Assembly: GCF_000499845.2 (NCBI RefSeq)
Contig: NC_023749.2
Location: 34,616,017 to 34,680,016 of the forward strand
DNA length: 64,000 nt
From: Phaseolus vulgaris
Taxonomy: Eukaryota > Streptophyta > Magnoliopsida > Fabales > Fabaceae
Reading direction: 5' to 3'
Part shown: positions 20,801-30,064 of the stretch, in pieces
How positions within the stretch are numbered: position 1 is the first letter of the stretch
How the letters are laid out: the number at the start of each line of letters is the position of its first letter
Translations under genes and position numbers: made by a program
Notes under the pieces: generated by a model
Database searches by the model: none
Told to the model about the DNA's origin: nothing
Seen by the model: the letters and a program-made list of their open reading frames with translations, nothing else

Positions 20801-21688
20801 CGCCGCCAGAAGAGTTGCGGTCTATATACAGTCCGTGGCCTTTCCATACATGGGGAATTGACATCCTGGGCCCTTTCCCACTGGCAATCAGGCAGATGAA
20901 GTATCTGATCGTCGCCATCGAATACTTTACTAAGTGGATAGAGGCGGAGCCTGTGGCACAGATCACTGCGCATAAGGTACAGCATTTCGTGTGGAAAAAA
21001 CATTGTGTGTCGCTTTGGCGTACCTAGGCGCCTGATATCTGACAACGGGACCCAGTTTGCCAGTCAGCAGTTGAGAAATCTGTGTGCTGAAGTAGGAATC
21101 AAACAAGTGTTCGCGTCGGTCGAACACCCCCAGACCAATGGACAAGTAGAGTCGGCAAACAGAGTTCTGCTGAGGGGGTTAAAAAGAAGGTTAGAGAAAG
21201 CCAAAGGGGCGTGGGCGGAAGAGGTGCCAAGGATTGTATGGGCATATCACACCACGCCCTAATCCTCTACTATGGAGACGCCCTTCAGTTTGGTGTACGG
21301 GTCGGACGCGATGATTCCAGTAGAAATACATGAAAGCTCACCACGTTTTCAAAACTTTGTGGTGGAGGAGTCCAATGAAGAGAGGCGGGTAAACCTGGAT
21401 CTGCTAGAAGAAGCCAGGGAAGAAGCTAGAATAAAAGCTGAAGCGATGAAGAGAAGAGTAGAGCGGCAATATAGCTCTAAGGTAAAGTCGCAACAGTTTC
21501 AGGTTGGCGACCTAGTGATGAGGAAAGCTCACCCATACGAGTTGGAGAATAAGCTGTCTGCCAAGTGGACCGGGCCCTTCAGAGTTATTGAGGCTAAGGG
21601 CAACGGTTCGTACAACCTGGAGACTTTAGATGGAGGCCCCATCCCGCGCAGTTGGAATGCAGTCAACTTAAAATTTTATTTCAGTTGA
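17894..21688 (+). pseudogene. B1 protease-RT-RNase H-integrase
   Basis: Domains in order: aspartic protease (VLVDQGSSADV, about 18036-18070; NILLGRPALNRL), a linker with an AAPVEE repeat, and RT (WRMCVDFTDLNKACPKDSYP; AYVDDMVV at about 19312-19335). Next come gypsy RNase H (RAISSVLVQEQDQ... ARRLRHYFHSF) and a shortened archaeal-type RNase H (only the tail from GEFQAKDPQMAAYL to VPREQNARADLLAKLAS). The integrase has HHCC zinc residues (ELHEGICGSH, CRQC), Asp at 20860, Asp at 21041 (SDNGTQF) and Glu at 21149 (GQVESANR), ending PRSWNAVNLKFYFS. Defects are one extra A in 20995-21000 and TAA at 21260-21262 where E has Gln. Confidence 0.95.
18571..18642 (+). repeat. In-frame 18-bp minisatellite in the B1 protease-RT linker
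   Basis: Four 18-bp units of the type GCGGCGCCCGTGGAAGAG encode the hexapeptide AAP(V/M)EE. The B3 protease tail and the C1 linker lack the array, so it expanded within this copy or subfamily. It lies between domains, where length change is likely tolerated. Confidence 0.9.
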
Positions 21689-22249
21689 CTTATGTAAGCA
21701 GTATGTAACAATTTAGTTGAAGGGGACGCTCTTTTTCCCTCTCGGGGGTTTTTTAATGAGGTCACCCTAATAAAAGGAAAAACCAGTTTGAGAAAAAGAA
21801 GTGCTTTGGTTTTCAGCCTTTATCTTTCCTTGTTTGAAGTAATGTGATACGCCGCCTAGGCCATGGCGTCGCCAAGAAAGAAGGCGTCGCCTAGGTCATG
21901 GCGTCGCCCAGAAAGAAGGCGCCACCTAGATAAGGGCGTCGCTCCTGAGCAGGCGTCGCCCAAGTGAAGGCGTACACCGCTGGAAGAACAGGACGAAAGG
22001 AAAGCGCGCAGTACATGAAGCATATGCAAAGTGAAGTGGCGTTACAAAAAATCAAGTATGACATTGAAAAGTTGTTGTTACAAGCAATGTTCAATACAAT
22101 GGGAGCAGTACAAACGGAGCAAATGCTACAAATCATGCAAAAACACGAACAAGCCATTTCTCACCGCTCATCAGAGTCATCACTGGAGGAAGGCGAAGCC
22201 CCTTTTCCAGCCCGCAGCACTCGAGTAAGTCGTGTCCTCTTTTCGTGGT
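21689..22249 (+). other. B1 post-pol spacer with GGCGTCGCC repeats
   Basis: No convincing gene. After the pol stop comes GGGGACGCTCTTTTTCCCTC, which recurs after B3 (about 32023). At 21848-21975 a cluster of GGCGTCGCC/GGCGTCGCT units spaced 20-30 bp apart repeats the motif found in the LTR U3 regions. The stretch 22000-22220 is nondescript. Confidence 0.75.
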
Positions 22250-23125
22250 TTATTTTCGAACCTGCACCAGGGGAAAAGACGTGTTAGAGGCACCATGAAG
22301 AAAGACAGGCACAGTTAGAAAGTAACGAAGGCCGAGTGTCCTAAGGCAGTAGTTCTTACATGTGTACTTCTCCAGAGTTCCAGCGTTGGACTCCAGGTTG
22401 ATCACCGTAGCAGAGTCAAAACCTCCCGCCTCAGCAAGAATCTGGCAAGCTATTTGATCACTTGGAGCCAGATTCTTGAGGGATTTGGCTTTGAGGACCT
22501 TCTCCTCTCTCACCCAGTACAGCGGAAACCCATCCAGAGCGCCGGGAACAAGATCAGTACGGCAGATCTTGAAGAACCGGCCTTTCCACCCGGTGAACGA
22601 GCTCTGGAAGGGTGTGATGAGAACTCTCCCGGGTACATTGCTGAGAGTTACCCAGAGGTTGTGTCTCTGCCTCTTCACCTCAAAGAAGTGAAGAAAGAGG
22701 TCAACCGAGGGTGCACAACCCAGAAACCCGAAGAGAATGTCGAAGGCTTTGACAAAGGCCCAGCTGTTTGGATACAACTGGGCCGGAGCCACGTTGATCT
22801 CCGTCAGCAGTTCCTTCTCGAACCAAGAAAAGGGTAAGCGCACTCCGATGGTCTTGAACACCACCTGGTAAAAGTAAAAGAAAGGGACCCCTTCGTTGGC
22901 TCGTTCGTCTCCACATACTGGCTCCCCTAGAGTGCAAGGGAGCACAGCGATGTCGTCGTCATGCCTCCTCGCGAAGGCCCGGTGGTCATAGGAACACGAA
23001 TCCCCTTTGTGCTCCCTTATGGCCCTGGTAGAGAGTAAGCATGAACACTCGTCAAGAAGTTCACTCGAAGCCCAAGGATACAAGTCTTTGGGACGGACCC
23101 TGGAGGGAGCAGCGTGAGACGACAT
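22250..23125 (-). pseudogene. B1 antisense gene 1: first exon only
   Basis: Minus strand, start at 23125 (MSSHAAPSRVRPKDLYPWASSELLDE). The full N-terminal domain is present (GVPFFYFYQVVFKTIGVRLPFSWFEKELLTEINVAPAQLYPNSWAFVKAF; VDLFLHFFEVKRQRHNLWVTLS; DGFPLYWVREEKVLKAKSL; AGGFDSATVINLESNAGTLEKYT). After EKYT a GTAAGA donor-like site stands at the position where the other copies splice. No linker, coiled coil or VVDGK motif follows before pol, so exon 2 is missing. It differs clearly from antisense gene 2, so it is not a simple recent duplicate. The domain resembles the putative gypsy-type transposon family (PF04195); role unknown. Confidence 0.8.
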
Positions 23126-23700
23126 TCTTTAACAAGATCAGGACTGCCAGAAATGCAAGAGTTGAGCGAGGGGAGCGAAGGCTGGAACAACCCTTCGTCA
23201 GAGAAGAAAGGGTGCAAGAAGGAAGGGTGCAAGAAGAAAGAATGCAAGTAGGTTATGAAGAGTGAGAAAATGATGAAGATAGTCCCAGAGTTTGAAGAGT
23301 TAAATAAAGCGGTTAGAGCGCCAAACGACGCGAATGGGTGCACCGCACGATTGATACACGTGGCAGAAGATGAAAGGATGAAGCTGGCACCACTGGTTTA
23401 AATCAGAAAACGTCGCATCAGCAGAATATCCAGTGGTACGATGCGCCGTCGAAAGTGAGTCAGGGGTACAGCAGGAGTTAGAACTTAATGGGATGACTGA
23501 ATGCCCCATCAACCATACAAATAGCGCCACGTGGATCAAGTCGAATGACGAAACGTCCCATCAGCTATACAAGAAGCGCCACGTGGATGGCACAGACAAA
23601 ACCTTGAGCTCTTCACTGTCATCAGGCGTCGACCAAGGCAAGAATCAAAGTCAATGACGAAGTAAAGGTAACACCCGAGGCGTCGCCCGGAAGGACGTGA
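23126..23700 (-). promoter_or_regulatory. Upstream region of B1 antisense gene 1
   Basis: It holds three CACGTGG sites (about 23359, 23530, 23580) and a TTTATTTAA box on minus (about 23305). Several GGGTGCAAGAAG-type short repeats (23210-23240) lie in the presumed transcribed leader. The sites match in type those before the other antisense genes. Regulatory role inferred. Confidence 0.5.
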
Positions 23701-23736
23701 AGGGCGACGCCAACCCAAATACCAACTGGCGTCGCC

Positions 23737-24080
23737 TCCCCGATACCCACAGGTAGGAAAGACTGTGGAGGGAGACGAAATCAAAGAAGGCAAAGTTAGT
23801 CACTGGCGTCGCCTCCCCGATACCCACAGGTAGGAAAGACTGTGGAGGGAGATAAGACCGCCAAACGCCAGCGAATCGCTGGCAGGGCGTTCCCCGATAC
23901 CCACAGGTAGGAAAGACTGTGGAGGGAGATAAGACCGCCAAACGCCAGCGAATCGCTGGCAAGGCGTTCCCCGATACCCACAGGTAGGAAAGACTGTGGA
24001 GGGAGATAAGACCGCCAAACGCCAGCGAATCGCTGGCAGGGCGTTCCCCGATTCCTATGGGAAGGAAAGACCATGGAGGG
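23737..24080 (+). repeat. 77-bp minisatellite with an LTR-derived motif (B1 3' region)
   Basis: About 4.5 units start at 23737, 23815, 23892, 23969 and 24046. Each has the CCGATACCCACAGGTAGG motif, which is a variant of a sequence in the U3 of every B-type LTR, and three have a 17-bp inverted repeat GCCAGCGA-A-TCGCTGGC. The last unit is diverged (CCGATTCCTATGGGAAGG). It lies between the two antisense genes. Confidence 0.92.
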
Positions 24081-24084
24081 AACA

Positions 24085-24290
24085 GACCCCCCCCGGAGCA
24101 TTCGGCGTTTTAGACACCCGGGGACGATACGGTGCTGCTGTAGCAGGCCTCTCCCTAGGCGTGGGCGCCGGGCGTTAAGGATCAATGAAAGGACCTTTTG
24201 GTATTAGAAACACCCCGTGGACGATACGGCGTCACTAAGTGAGCCTCTCCATGGGCGTGGGGGTTGGCACGCGACTTTTCCCGGTCATAC
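24085..24290 (+). repeat. Second B1 minisatellite (two diverged units)
   Basis: Two units of about 100 bp share ...AGACACCC(G)GGGACGATACGG...GCCTCTCC(C/A)TAGG/TGGGCGTGGG. The same unit, in opposite orientation and more copies, is present in E (59620-60130). This shows the repeat is older than either copy. Confidence 0.8.
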
Positions 24291-24552
24291 AAAGCCGCCC
24301 AACGAAGCGAAAGAAGCAAGTATAACGCAAACGAAACAACCGAAGCGTAAGAAGGCGAAATATGAGAATGAGATCGCACAAGCAGAATCGTATATGGCAA
24401 AGACACAAAAGCAATCATACGAACACCTAAATTTGTAGCAAGAGTACGGATAGTTCAAAGAATTACAAGTTTGAACAAAGAAAGTCAAAAGCAAGCGTAA
24501 AGAATAAAGGAATTAAGCTTGAAAGTGAAGGTGGCGGTTGAGAGACAGCGGT

Positions 24553-26845
24553 TCAGTCATCCACGTCCATGGGCACGACCTTCCCGTCGACGACATGGTT
24601 CATGGGGTCGCAGTTCGAAATATTGATGCCAGGGTTCTCGCAGGACGCCTGGGTCAGGGCCTCTTGGAACCCCTCCTCGAAAGTGCCCGCCATCTCCTGG
24701 ATAAGAGACTTTTTCTCCTTCTCTAGCTCCTCAATGGCGGCATCCCCAGAGGTCACCTGCTTCTCCAGAGCCTCTTTCTCCACGCGAAGCCGACTGACTT
24801 CGACCTGTAGTTTGTCGTAGTCAGCCCGAAGAAGGTCCATCGCTCTGGCCTGGGTGGCCATTTCCCCCTCCAACCGCTCCGTCTTGTCAGCCTGCTCACG
24901 GTTACGGTCCTTCAGGTCCTTCTGAATTTCTGCATCAGCTTTAAGCAATTCCTGAAGGCCCATCACCTGGACTTGGAGGGCGACTTCACGAGTATAAAGG
25001 CCAGCCTGGAGCTCCAATGCCTCTGCCAGTTGCCTCTCAGTTTCTGCCTTGGACTCTTGCATTTGTTTCAGAGAGGTTTGATGAGCTTCGTTCTGGCGCC
25101 CAGGGTCCTCATTTCCTCCTCCAGGGTGGTAGCCTTTGTTTCTAAGGCCTGGAGAGTTTGAGCCTGCATGACCGCGTTTCTGGCCTGGGCGCGCCATTCA
25201 AGAGCCACCGCCAAGAAGGCTCCCAAGTAGAAGGGCATGCCTTCCTTCCTGTCGGTGCCCTCTGGCAGAGTCCCGCCACTGAAGCCCCTCATTAGATGCA
25301 TAATCGGAGGAGGGATGGCGATGAAATCAGGGGCGGCAGCGACGGAAGCAGGGGAAGCAATGGCTTCTGTCGGCGGCGGAGGCGGGGCAGATTCGGCGCC
25401 TTCGCCCCTTTCCTCTTGGAGTGTCACGGGAGGGAGTGAGGTCGCACTTGGGGGGTTGTCCATGAAGGGGTTCCCTCCCTGGGGCGACACCTCTACCGAA
25501 AGAGGAACCCGCGCGGATTTTCTTCTTCTGAAGGGGGCCACGCCTTCTGAGTCCTCATCATCTGATAAAATTTCCAAAACCCGTTTCCCTTTGTCAAGGG
25601 GGGTTGGAGCCGGTGACGAGGCCGCGGCTAGGGGAACGGCGGCGATAGGCGGAGGAGAGTTGGGAGTTGGGAGTTGGAAGCGCTTCGGGGCCAGGTGGAG
25701 ATGACGGAGGTGGGTTAGAGGGAGCTTCAGCAGTGACTGGAGGTGGCGGTGACAGAGTCGGTGGGGGAACCGGATCGGCAGCAGGGGTGGAGGAGGCGCC
25801 CGCCTTGGCGGCGCGTGCCTCCTTCATTGCCTTCGCCAGCATCATTCTCTTGGAAGCGCCCATCACCGATCCTACATCAAGACAGGCCAAGCAGCAAGAA
25901 TTAGTACTAAAGCAGCTATGCGAATTCACAATACATGAAGAGACGTGAAATGCATGTAACATGGCACAGTGTAAAACGAGCATAATAGTATGGGGGGAAC
26001 AAACACTCGATAGCAGGCTGTTCACAGCAAGAAAGATGAGGGGAGAGCCCCTTACCAAAATAGGTGGTCAGGGCGTGGGCATTGTACTCGCTAGCGACCA
26101 ACTTCAAGGTATCAAAGACGATCCCCAACCCCGCCAAGGCTTTGCTTACCTCCCTATCGGCGAGAGATAGCTCTTCCAGGGTTTTGGCCCTGAGCAGTTT
26201 AGGGCGCTCCGTCCAGTAAAGGGGGAAGCCATCCAAAGCCGTGGGATCGTGCTTGGCGCTGCACACCCTAAAGAACTTCCCTTTCCAATTCTTGTACGAA
26301 TTTTGGAAGAGGGAGAGGAGGATCCTGCCTGCGATCCCGGAAAAGCTTACCCAGAAGCTCTTCCCCTGCTTTTTCACCTCAAAGAAATGCAGGAAGACAT
26401 GTACAAAAGGGGGAATGCCCATGTGTCCGCAAAGAATTTGAAAACCCCTCACGAATGCCCAGCTGTTGGGATGAAGCTGGGCGGGGGCAGTGTTGATTTC
26501 AGTAAGAAGCTCCCGTTCGAAGGGAGTGAACGGGAGGCGCACTCCTACGCGCTTGAACACGGTCTGGTACATGAAGAAGAAGGGTTTCCCCTTTCTAGGT
26601 CTATCGTCCAAACAAACAGGTTCCCCAGGCCTGCCGGGACGGGCGGATATGTGGGCGTCGTGTGTGCGGTAGAAGGCGTTAAAATTGTACAAATGGGGAT
26701 CCCCCCGGTGAGCTTCCAGGTCCTGGAAGGAAGTCAGGCTGGTGCATTCACTCAGGAGCTCGTCGGGGGGCCAGGGGTAAAAGGCTTTGTAGTTGGACTT
26801 GGGGGTCGTAGGGGAAGAATCAGGCTCCGCGTTCGTGCGCGTCAT
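24553..26845 (-). pseudogene. B1 antisense gene 2 (two coding exons)
   Basis: Exon 1 (26845-26056): MTRTNAEPDSSPTTPKSNYKAFYPWPPDELL, then the conserved domain (FFFMYQTVFKRVGVRLPFTPFERELLTEIN; HLHFFEVKK-type; DGFPLYWTERPKLLRAKTLEEL; ALTTYFG). Intron 26055-25872. Exon 2: basic start (GASKRMMLAKAMKEARAAKAG), Pro/Ser-rich stretch, acidic LSDDEDSEG, then a long coiled coil (about 25180-24680) and the C-terminal NHVVDGKVVPMDVDD. Two frame breaks: near 25660, where a GTTGGGA unit is present three times, and near 25110. The coil suggests self-association. The domain resembles PF04195; function unknown. Confidence 0.85.
25872..26055 (-). other. Predicted coding intron, B1 antisense gene 2
   Basis: 184 bp. 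Donor G|GTAAGG after TTYFG, acceptor CTTGATGTAG|G. Splicing restores a continuous frame across the junction (1+2 phase). D (ending CGATGTAG) and B3 (ending ACTGATGTAG) have acceptors of the same form at the same place. Confidence 0.8.
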
Positions 26846-26860
26846 GGTGAAAATAGATAG

Positions 26861-27071
26861 CTGGAGAAAGAAGAGAGGAAAAAGGGTTTAGCAAGTGTAG
26901 CCATGGCAAGAAGGGGAAAGAGCCCCAAGAAGCGTCACTCACGCGAGAAAAATCAGAGGAGGAAGAAGAAGTGGAGAGATGAAGTAGTACATGAATAACA
27001 ACAGTCCCAAGCAGTTCAATAAATCCTATAATGCGACGAAAGGGAAGAGTCGTGAGTACTCGAAATCGTAC
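26861..27071 (-). other. Predicted 5'-UTR intron, B1 antisense gene 2
   Basis: 211 bp, donor CAAAG|GTACGA and acceptor CTTTCTCCAG|CT, ending 16 bases before the ATG. Comparable leader introns are seen in B3 (44422-44204), D (50159-50424) and E (57294-57509). Confidence 0.75.
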
Positions 27072-27559
27072 CTTTGCTATTGGAATGGAGGCAGTAGAAG
27101 AGCGCAGGAAGGAGAGAATCGCAATTGCAGAGAAAAAGGGTTTTGAAGGCGATGAACAGTGCGGAGTTGCAGAGCGAATGAATGTAACAGTAGGGTGAGT
27201 GCGGGGTTTGGAGTAACTTAAACGTTACATTTCGCAACTCAAGAGGCGCTAACTGAGGGCCGTAGGATCGTGCCACGCGTCGGAGGGTCAATTGCCCAAG
27301 GGAAACGCAAAGGTCTCTGGAGGATGGCCGCGCGATGGGCCACGTGGCGCGCGATCAAGGGTAGCCCAAAAGGTGTTATCATCATCGTTTCAGAGGAGGT
27401 CAAATCAATCAGTAAGAACGCTCCTAGGGTTCAGAGAGCGTCACGTCAACGATTCGAGAATTGTTGAGTCAGCAGGGAATGACATGTCATCAGGATGGCA
27501 CGTGGACGGCGTGGGCGAGGCTTTAGTCTTTACGCTGAAGACAAGTCTTCAGCTTAAGA
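27072..27559 (-). promoter_or_regulatory. B1 antisense-gene-2 promoter region
   Basis: It contains GCCACGTGGCGCG (about 27338) and GGCACGTGGACGG (about 27497), plus CACGTCAAC and TGACATGTCATCA. The leader is rich in CACTGTTCATC/CTCTGCAACTCC. The layout matches the B3, D and E antisense promoters. Confidence 0.55.
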
Positions 27560-27571
27560 CTGGGGGGCTTG
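27560..27571 (+). other. B1 polypurine tract
   Basis: ACTGGGGGGCTTG-type tract immediately before the 3' LTR. The same tract occurs at B3 (about 44808-44822). Confidence 0.75.
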
Positions 27572-28763
27572 TGTACCGTCCCGTATCCGGGCGTTGACTA
27601 AGTCAAAGTCAAAGTCAACGGCTGGAGAGTCAAGGTCAACGCAAGGCGTCGCCTAGGTGGAGAGACGCCCAGAGGAAGCGTCGCCAAGACAAGGCGTCGC
27701 CTAGGTGAAGGCGTCGCCAGATCAAACAGTGCTAAAGCAAGGCAGTCACCGTGTGGTTCCCCGATACCCATGGGTAGGAAAGACCATGGAGGGAGCGACG
27801 CCGTGGGAAGGCCTCAGGATTCGATAGCTCGGGGGAGCGATAAAGAGAAGGAAAAGGTGGCTTCAAGGCCATAGTAACAATACCAGTGTAGGGCAGCCTG
27901 ACTCGTGAAGTGCTCCTCCCGCCCCAAGAGACGCCTGTGGGCAGATACGACTCAAGAGGAAAGTCACGCCCAGGGCAACCGGGTGCAGAGTACAAAAGGA
28001 AGGCAGATACGCTCTCAAAGTAAGTGGCTAGATACTTGGGGGCATGAGTTGGCACCCAAAAAGTCACCCCTAGCGCAGTAGCACTCCCAAGTAGGAGGAC
28101 TCACATGTAGAAACGTCCCCAGATGGGCAGAAACGCCCCCAGATGGGGTCACGGCGTCGTGAGGCCCTCCACGTGTATAACAGCCTTGTCAGAATGGAAA
28201 CACCCTTTAGTCAGGTGCCAGGTAATTAAAAGTCATTCAATACAGTTTCCCTTTCGAGCATTCAGGTACTATAATGGCTCCCAAGCGTTTCAACGTCTTA
28301 AATGCGCTACGTTTTCTAATTAAACGCTTTAATGAGTGCGTTACGTTTGTGATTAAAAGCGCTTTAAGGCGCTTTAAATGCTTGGGTAGTTTAAATAGCA
28401 CGGAGAATGTTGGAAAAAGGGTTGGAACTTTTGGCAAATCTACGAGAAATCTCCCTAGTTGCTTGCTCGTGCATCAAGGTTACGTACAAGTGACTAGGAA
28501 ATATTTTTGCCTGAAAGAGACAACACACACACATATACACAGTTCTTTTTACCACCTTCAGAGTGCCATACGCGGTGCTCGGAGACGTAGGTCGACAGTT
28601 TTGGTGTTTCTTGCTGGCTGACTTGAGCGTCGGAGTGCACACGGCCGCTAGGGCGCCTCTTTGTCCTCTTTTTTGCAGGAATCCACAGGTAACCAGTGGG
28701 AAGGAGTCCCTAGCTGACGGTTGAGGTCGCGCACGAAGACTTCCCGGTCAACCGGACGGAACA
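27572..28763 (+). repeat. B1 3' LTR
   Basis: 1192 bp, 16 bp shorter than the 5' LTR because one GTCCAACCAGGGCGTC unit is absent. Followed by AAGCC (target copy with one change from AAGAC). Confidence 0.95.
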
Positions 28764-29087
28764 AAGCCGCTTTAATTACACTTTAAGACGCTTTAAACGC
28801 TGGAGGCGTTTAAAAGGAGTTTTGGGCGTTCGAGACAGGGATCCAAGTTTTCACAGTTAGTCAGTTACAGACCACCTTCAGAGCATCCAGTCACGGTGCT
28901 CCGATACGGAGGTGCGTCACATTTGATGTTTCTCGCCACCTGACTTGATCGTCGGAGTGCAAACGGCCGCGAGGGCGCCCCTTTGTTCACATCTTTTCAG
29001 GTACACACAGGCGGTGCAAAGCGAAGGTGCCCTAGCTCGCGAGGACAAGCCACGCACGAAGACGCACCCGGTCAACCGGCGGGAACA
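28764..29087 (+). repeat. B2 LTR, right part
   Basis: Resumes the B2 LTR after B1 (CGCTTTAATTACACTTTAAG...) and ends CCGGCGGGAACA. Compared with B3, about 65 bp are missing after TTTTCACAGT. Conserved U5 block at about 28940. Confidence 0.9.
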
Positions 29088-29602
29088 ATCCTTAATGATG
29101 GTTTAGCTTCACTAACCTTGGTTTGAGCGTTAATGGTTATACGTGTCGGTCGACCTGACCGTGTGTCGGTCGGTCGGCCAGGTTGACAGATTCGTGCCAG
29201 CGTGTCTCTGTCATCTCGGGCAGGGAGACGGAGACACGTCATGTTGTCGGCCGGCCATACCGGTACACCTTTCATGATGCCTTGCTTAAAAATAACATTT
29301 GATGGTCTAGATGGACCAATCCTCAAAGCTCTTTAGACACAGGAAAAACCACTCCCTGTGCTTCTTCTGCTACCCCTAAATCTTCCAACATCTTCCTTCA
29401 TACAACTTCGTTATGATTTCCTCATGTGCTAACAAATGGTTGTGGTTTCAATGGCATAAAACCCCCACGACAATAACTGCAGACATGGAAACCAACAGAA
29501 TGCTATAAAGAAATTTGCACCGAACAATATCCCCATCCCTACTACTCCTAAATCCGTTCCAACTCCATATTGCTCCCTACTCTTAGATTGAACTGATTAG
29601 GC
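29088..29602. repeat. Duplicated 0.5-kb flank, copy 1
   Basis: ATCCTTAATGATGGTTTAGC... to GAACTGATTAGG, nearly identical to 46028-46541 and in both cases directly after an LTR end GGGAACA. Here it breaks into the middle of an LTR with the 4-bp overlap AGGC (29599-29602). No coding potential I trust. Confidence 0.9.
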
Positions 29603-29951
29603 GTTTAAAAGGAGTTTTGGGCGTTCGAGACAGAGATCCAAGTTTTCACAGTCCACACACACTCTAGTTGCTTAACACCGCTATACGCACAACCAATTAG
29701 GGTAGCATTTAGTTACTCAGTTACTCAGTTACAGACCACCTTCAGAGCATCCAGTCACGGTGCTCCGATACGGAGGTTCGTCACATTTGATGTTTCTCGC
29801 CAGCTAACTTGATCGTCGGAGTGCAAACGTCCGCGAGGGCGCCTTTTTGTTCACTTCTTTTAAGGTACACACAGGCGGTGCAGAGCGAAGGTGCCCTAGC
29901 TCGCGAGGACAAGCCACGCACGAAGATGCACCCGGTCAACCGGTGGGAACA
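29603..29951 (+). repeat. B3 5' LTR, truncated
   Basis: Only the last 0.35 kb, from CGTTTAAAAGGAGTTTTGGG to CCGGTGGGAACA. Primer site TGGCGCCCATTGTGGGGC follows at 29954-29971. Confidence 0.9.
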
Positions 29952-30064
29952 TTTGGCGCCCATTGTGGGGCCGATCTAAAACATCAGTCCCATCACAAGT
30001 ATAGTTCACCAGTTCCAGTTCTCAAGTTGCATGACAGACGGAAAGGTTTCCATAAAATGCAAAA

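Larger units (their letters stand above)
15238..28763 (+). mobile_element. B1: near-complete Tat-lineage Ty3/gypsy element with two antisense ORFs
   Basis: 13.5 kb. LTRs 15238-16445 and 27572-28763; target duplication AAGAC (15233-15237) and AAGCC (28764-28768, one mismatch). Primer site 16448, gag 16524, protease-RT-RNase H-integrase to 21688, then a 5.9-kb 3' region with two minus-strand antisense genes and minisatellites, and a polypurine tract at 27560. The LTRs differ by about 14 substitutions and one 16-bp indel by eye (about 1.2%), a fairly recent insertion. Defects: two +1 homopolymer frameshifts, one nonsense codon and an in-frame loss of most of the archaeal RNase H. No chromodomain is seen. 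Confidence 0.95.

Noticed and set aside
23737..24080. Regular 77-bp repeats as a CRISPR-like array
   Set aside because: Plant context, near-identical whole units without unique spacers, no cas genes. A minisatellite explains it.
29072..29326. Minus-strand ORF of 84 residues in the duplicated flank (also 46077-46262)
   Set aside because: Preserved only because the flank was duplicated; no family features, and it overlaps the LTR end.
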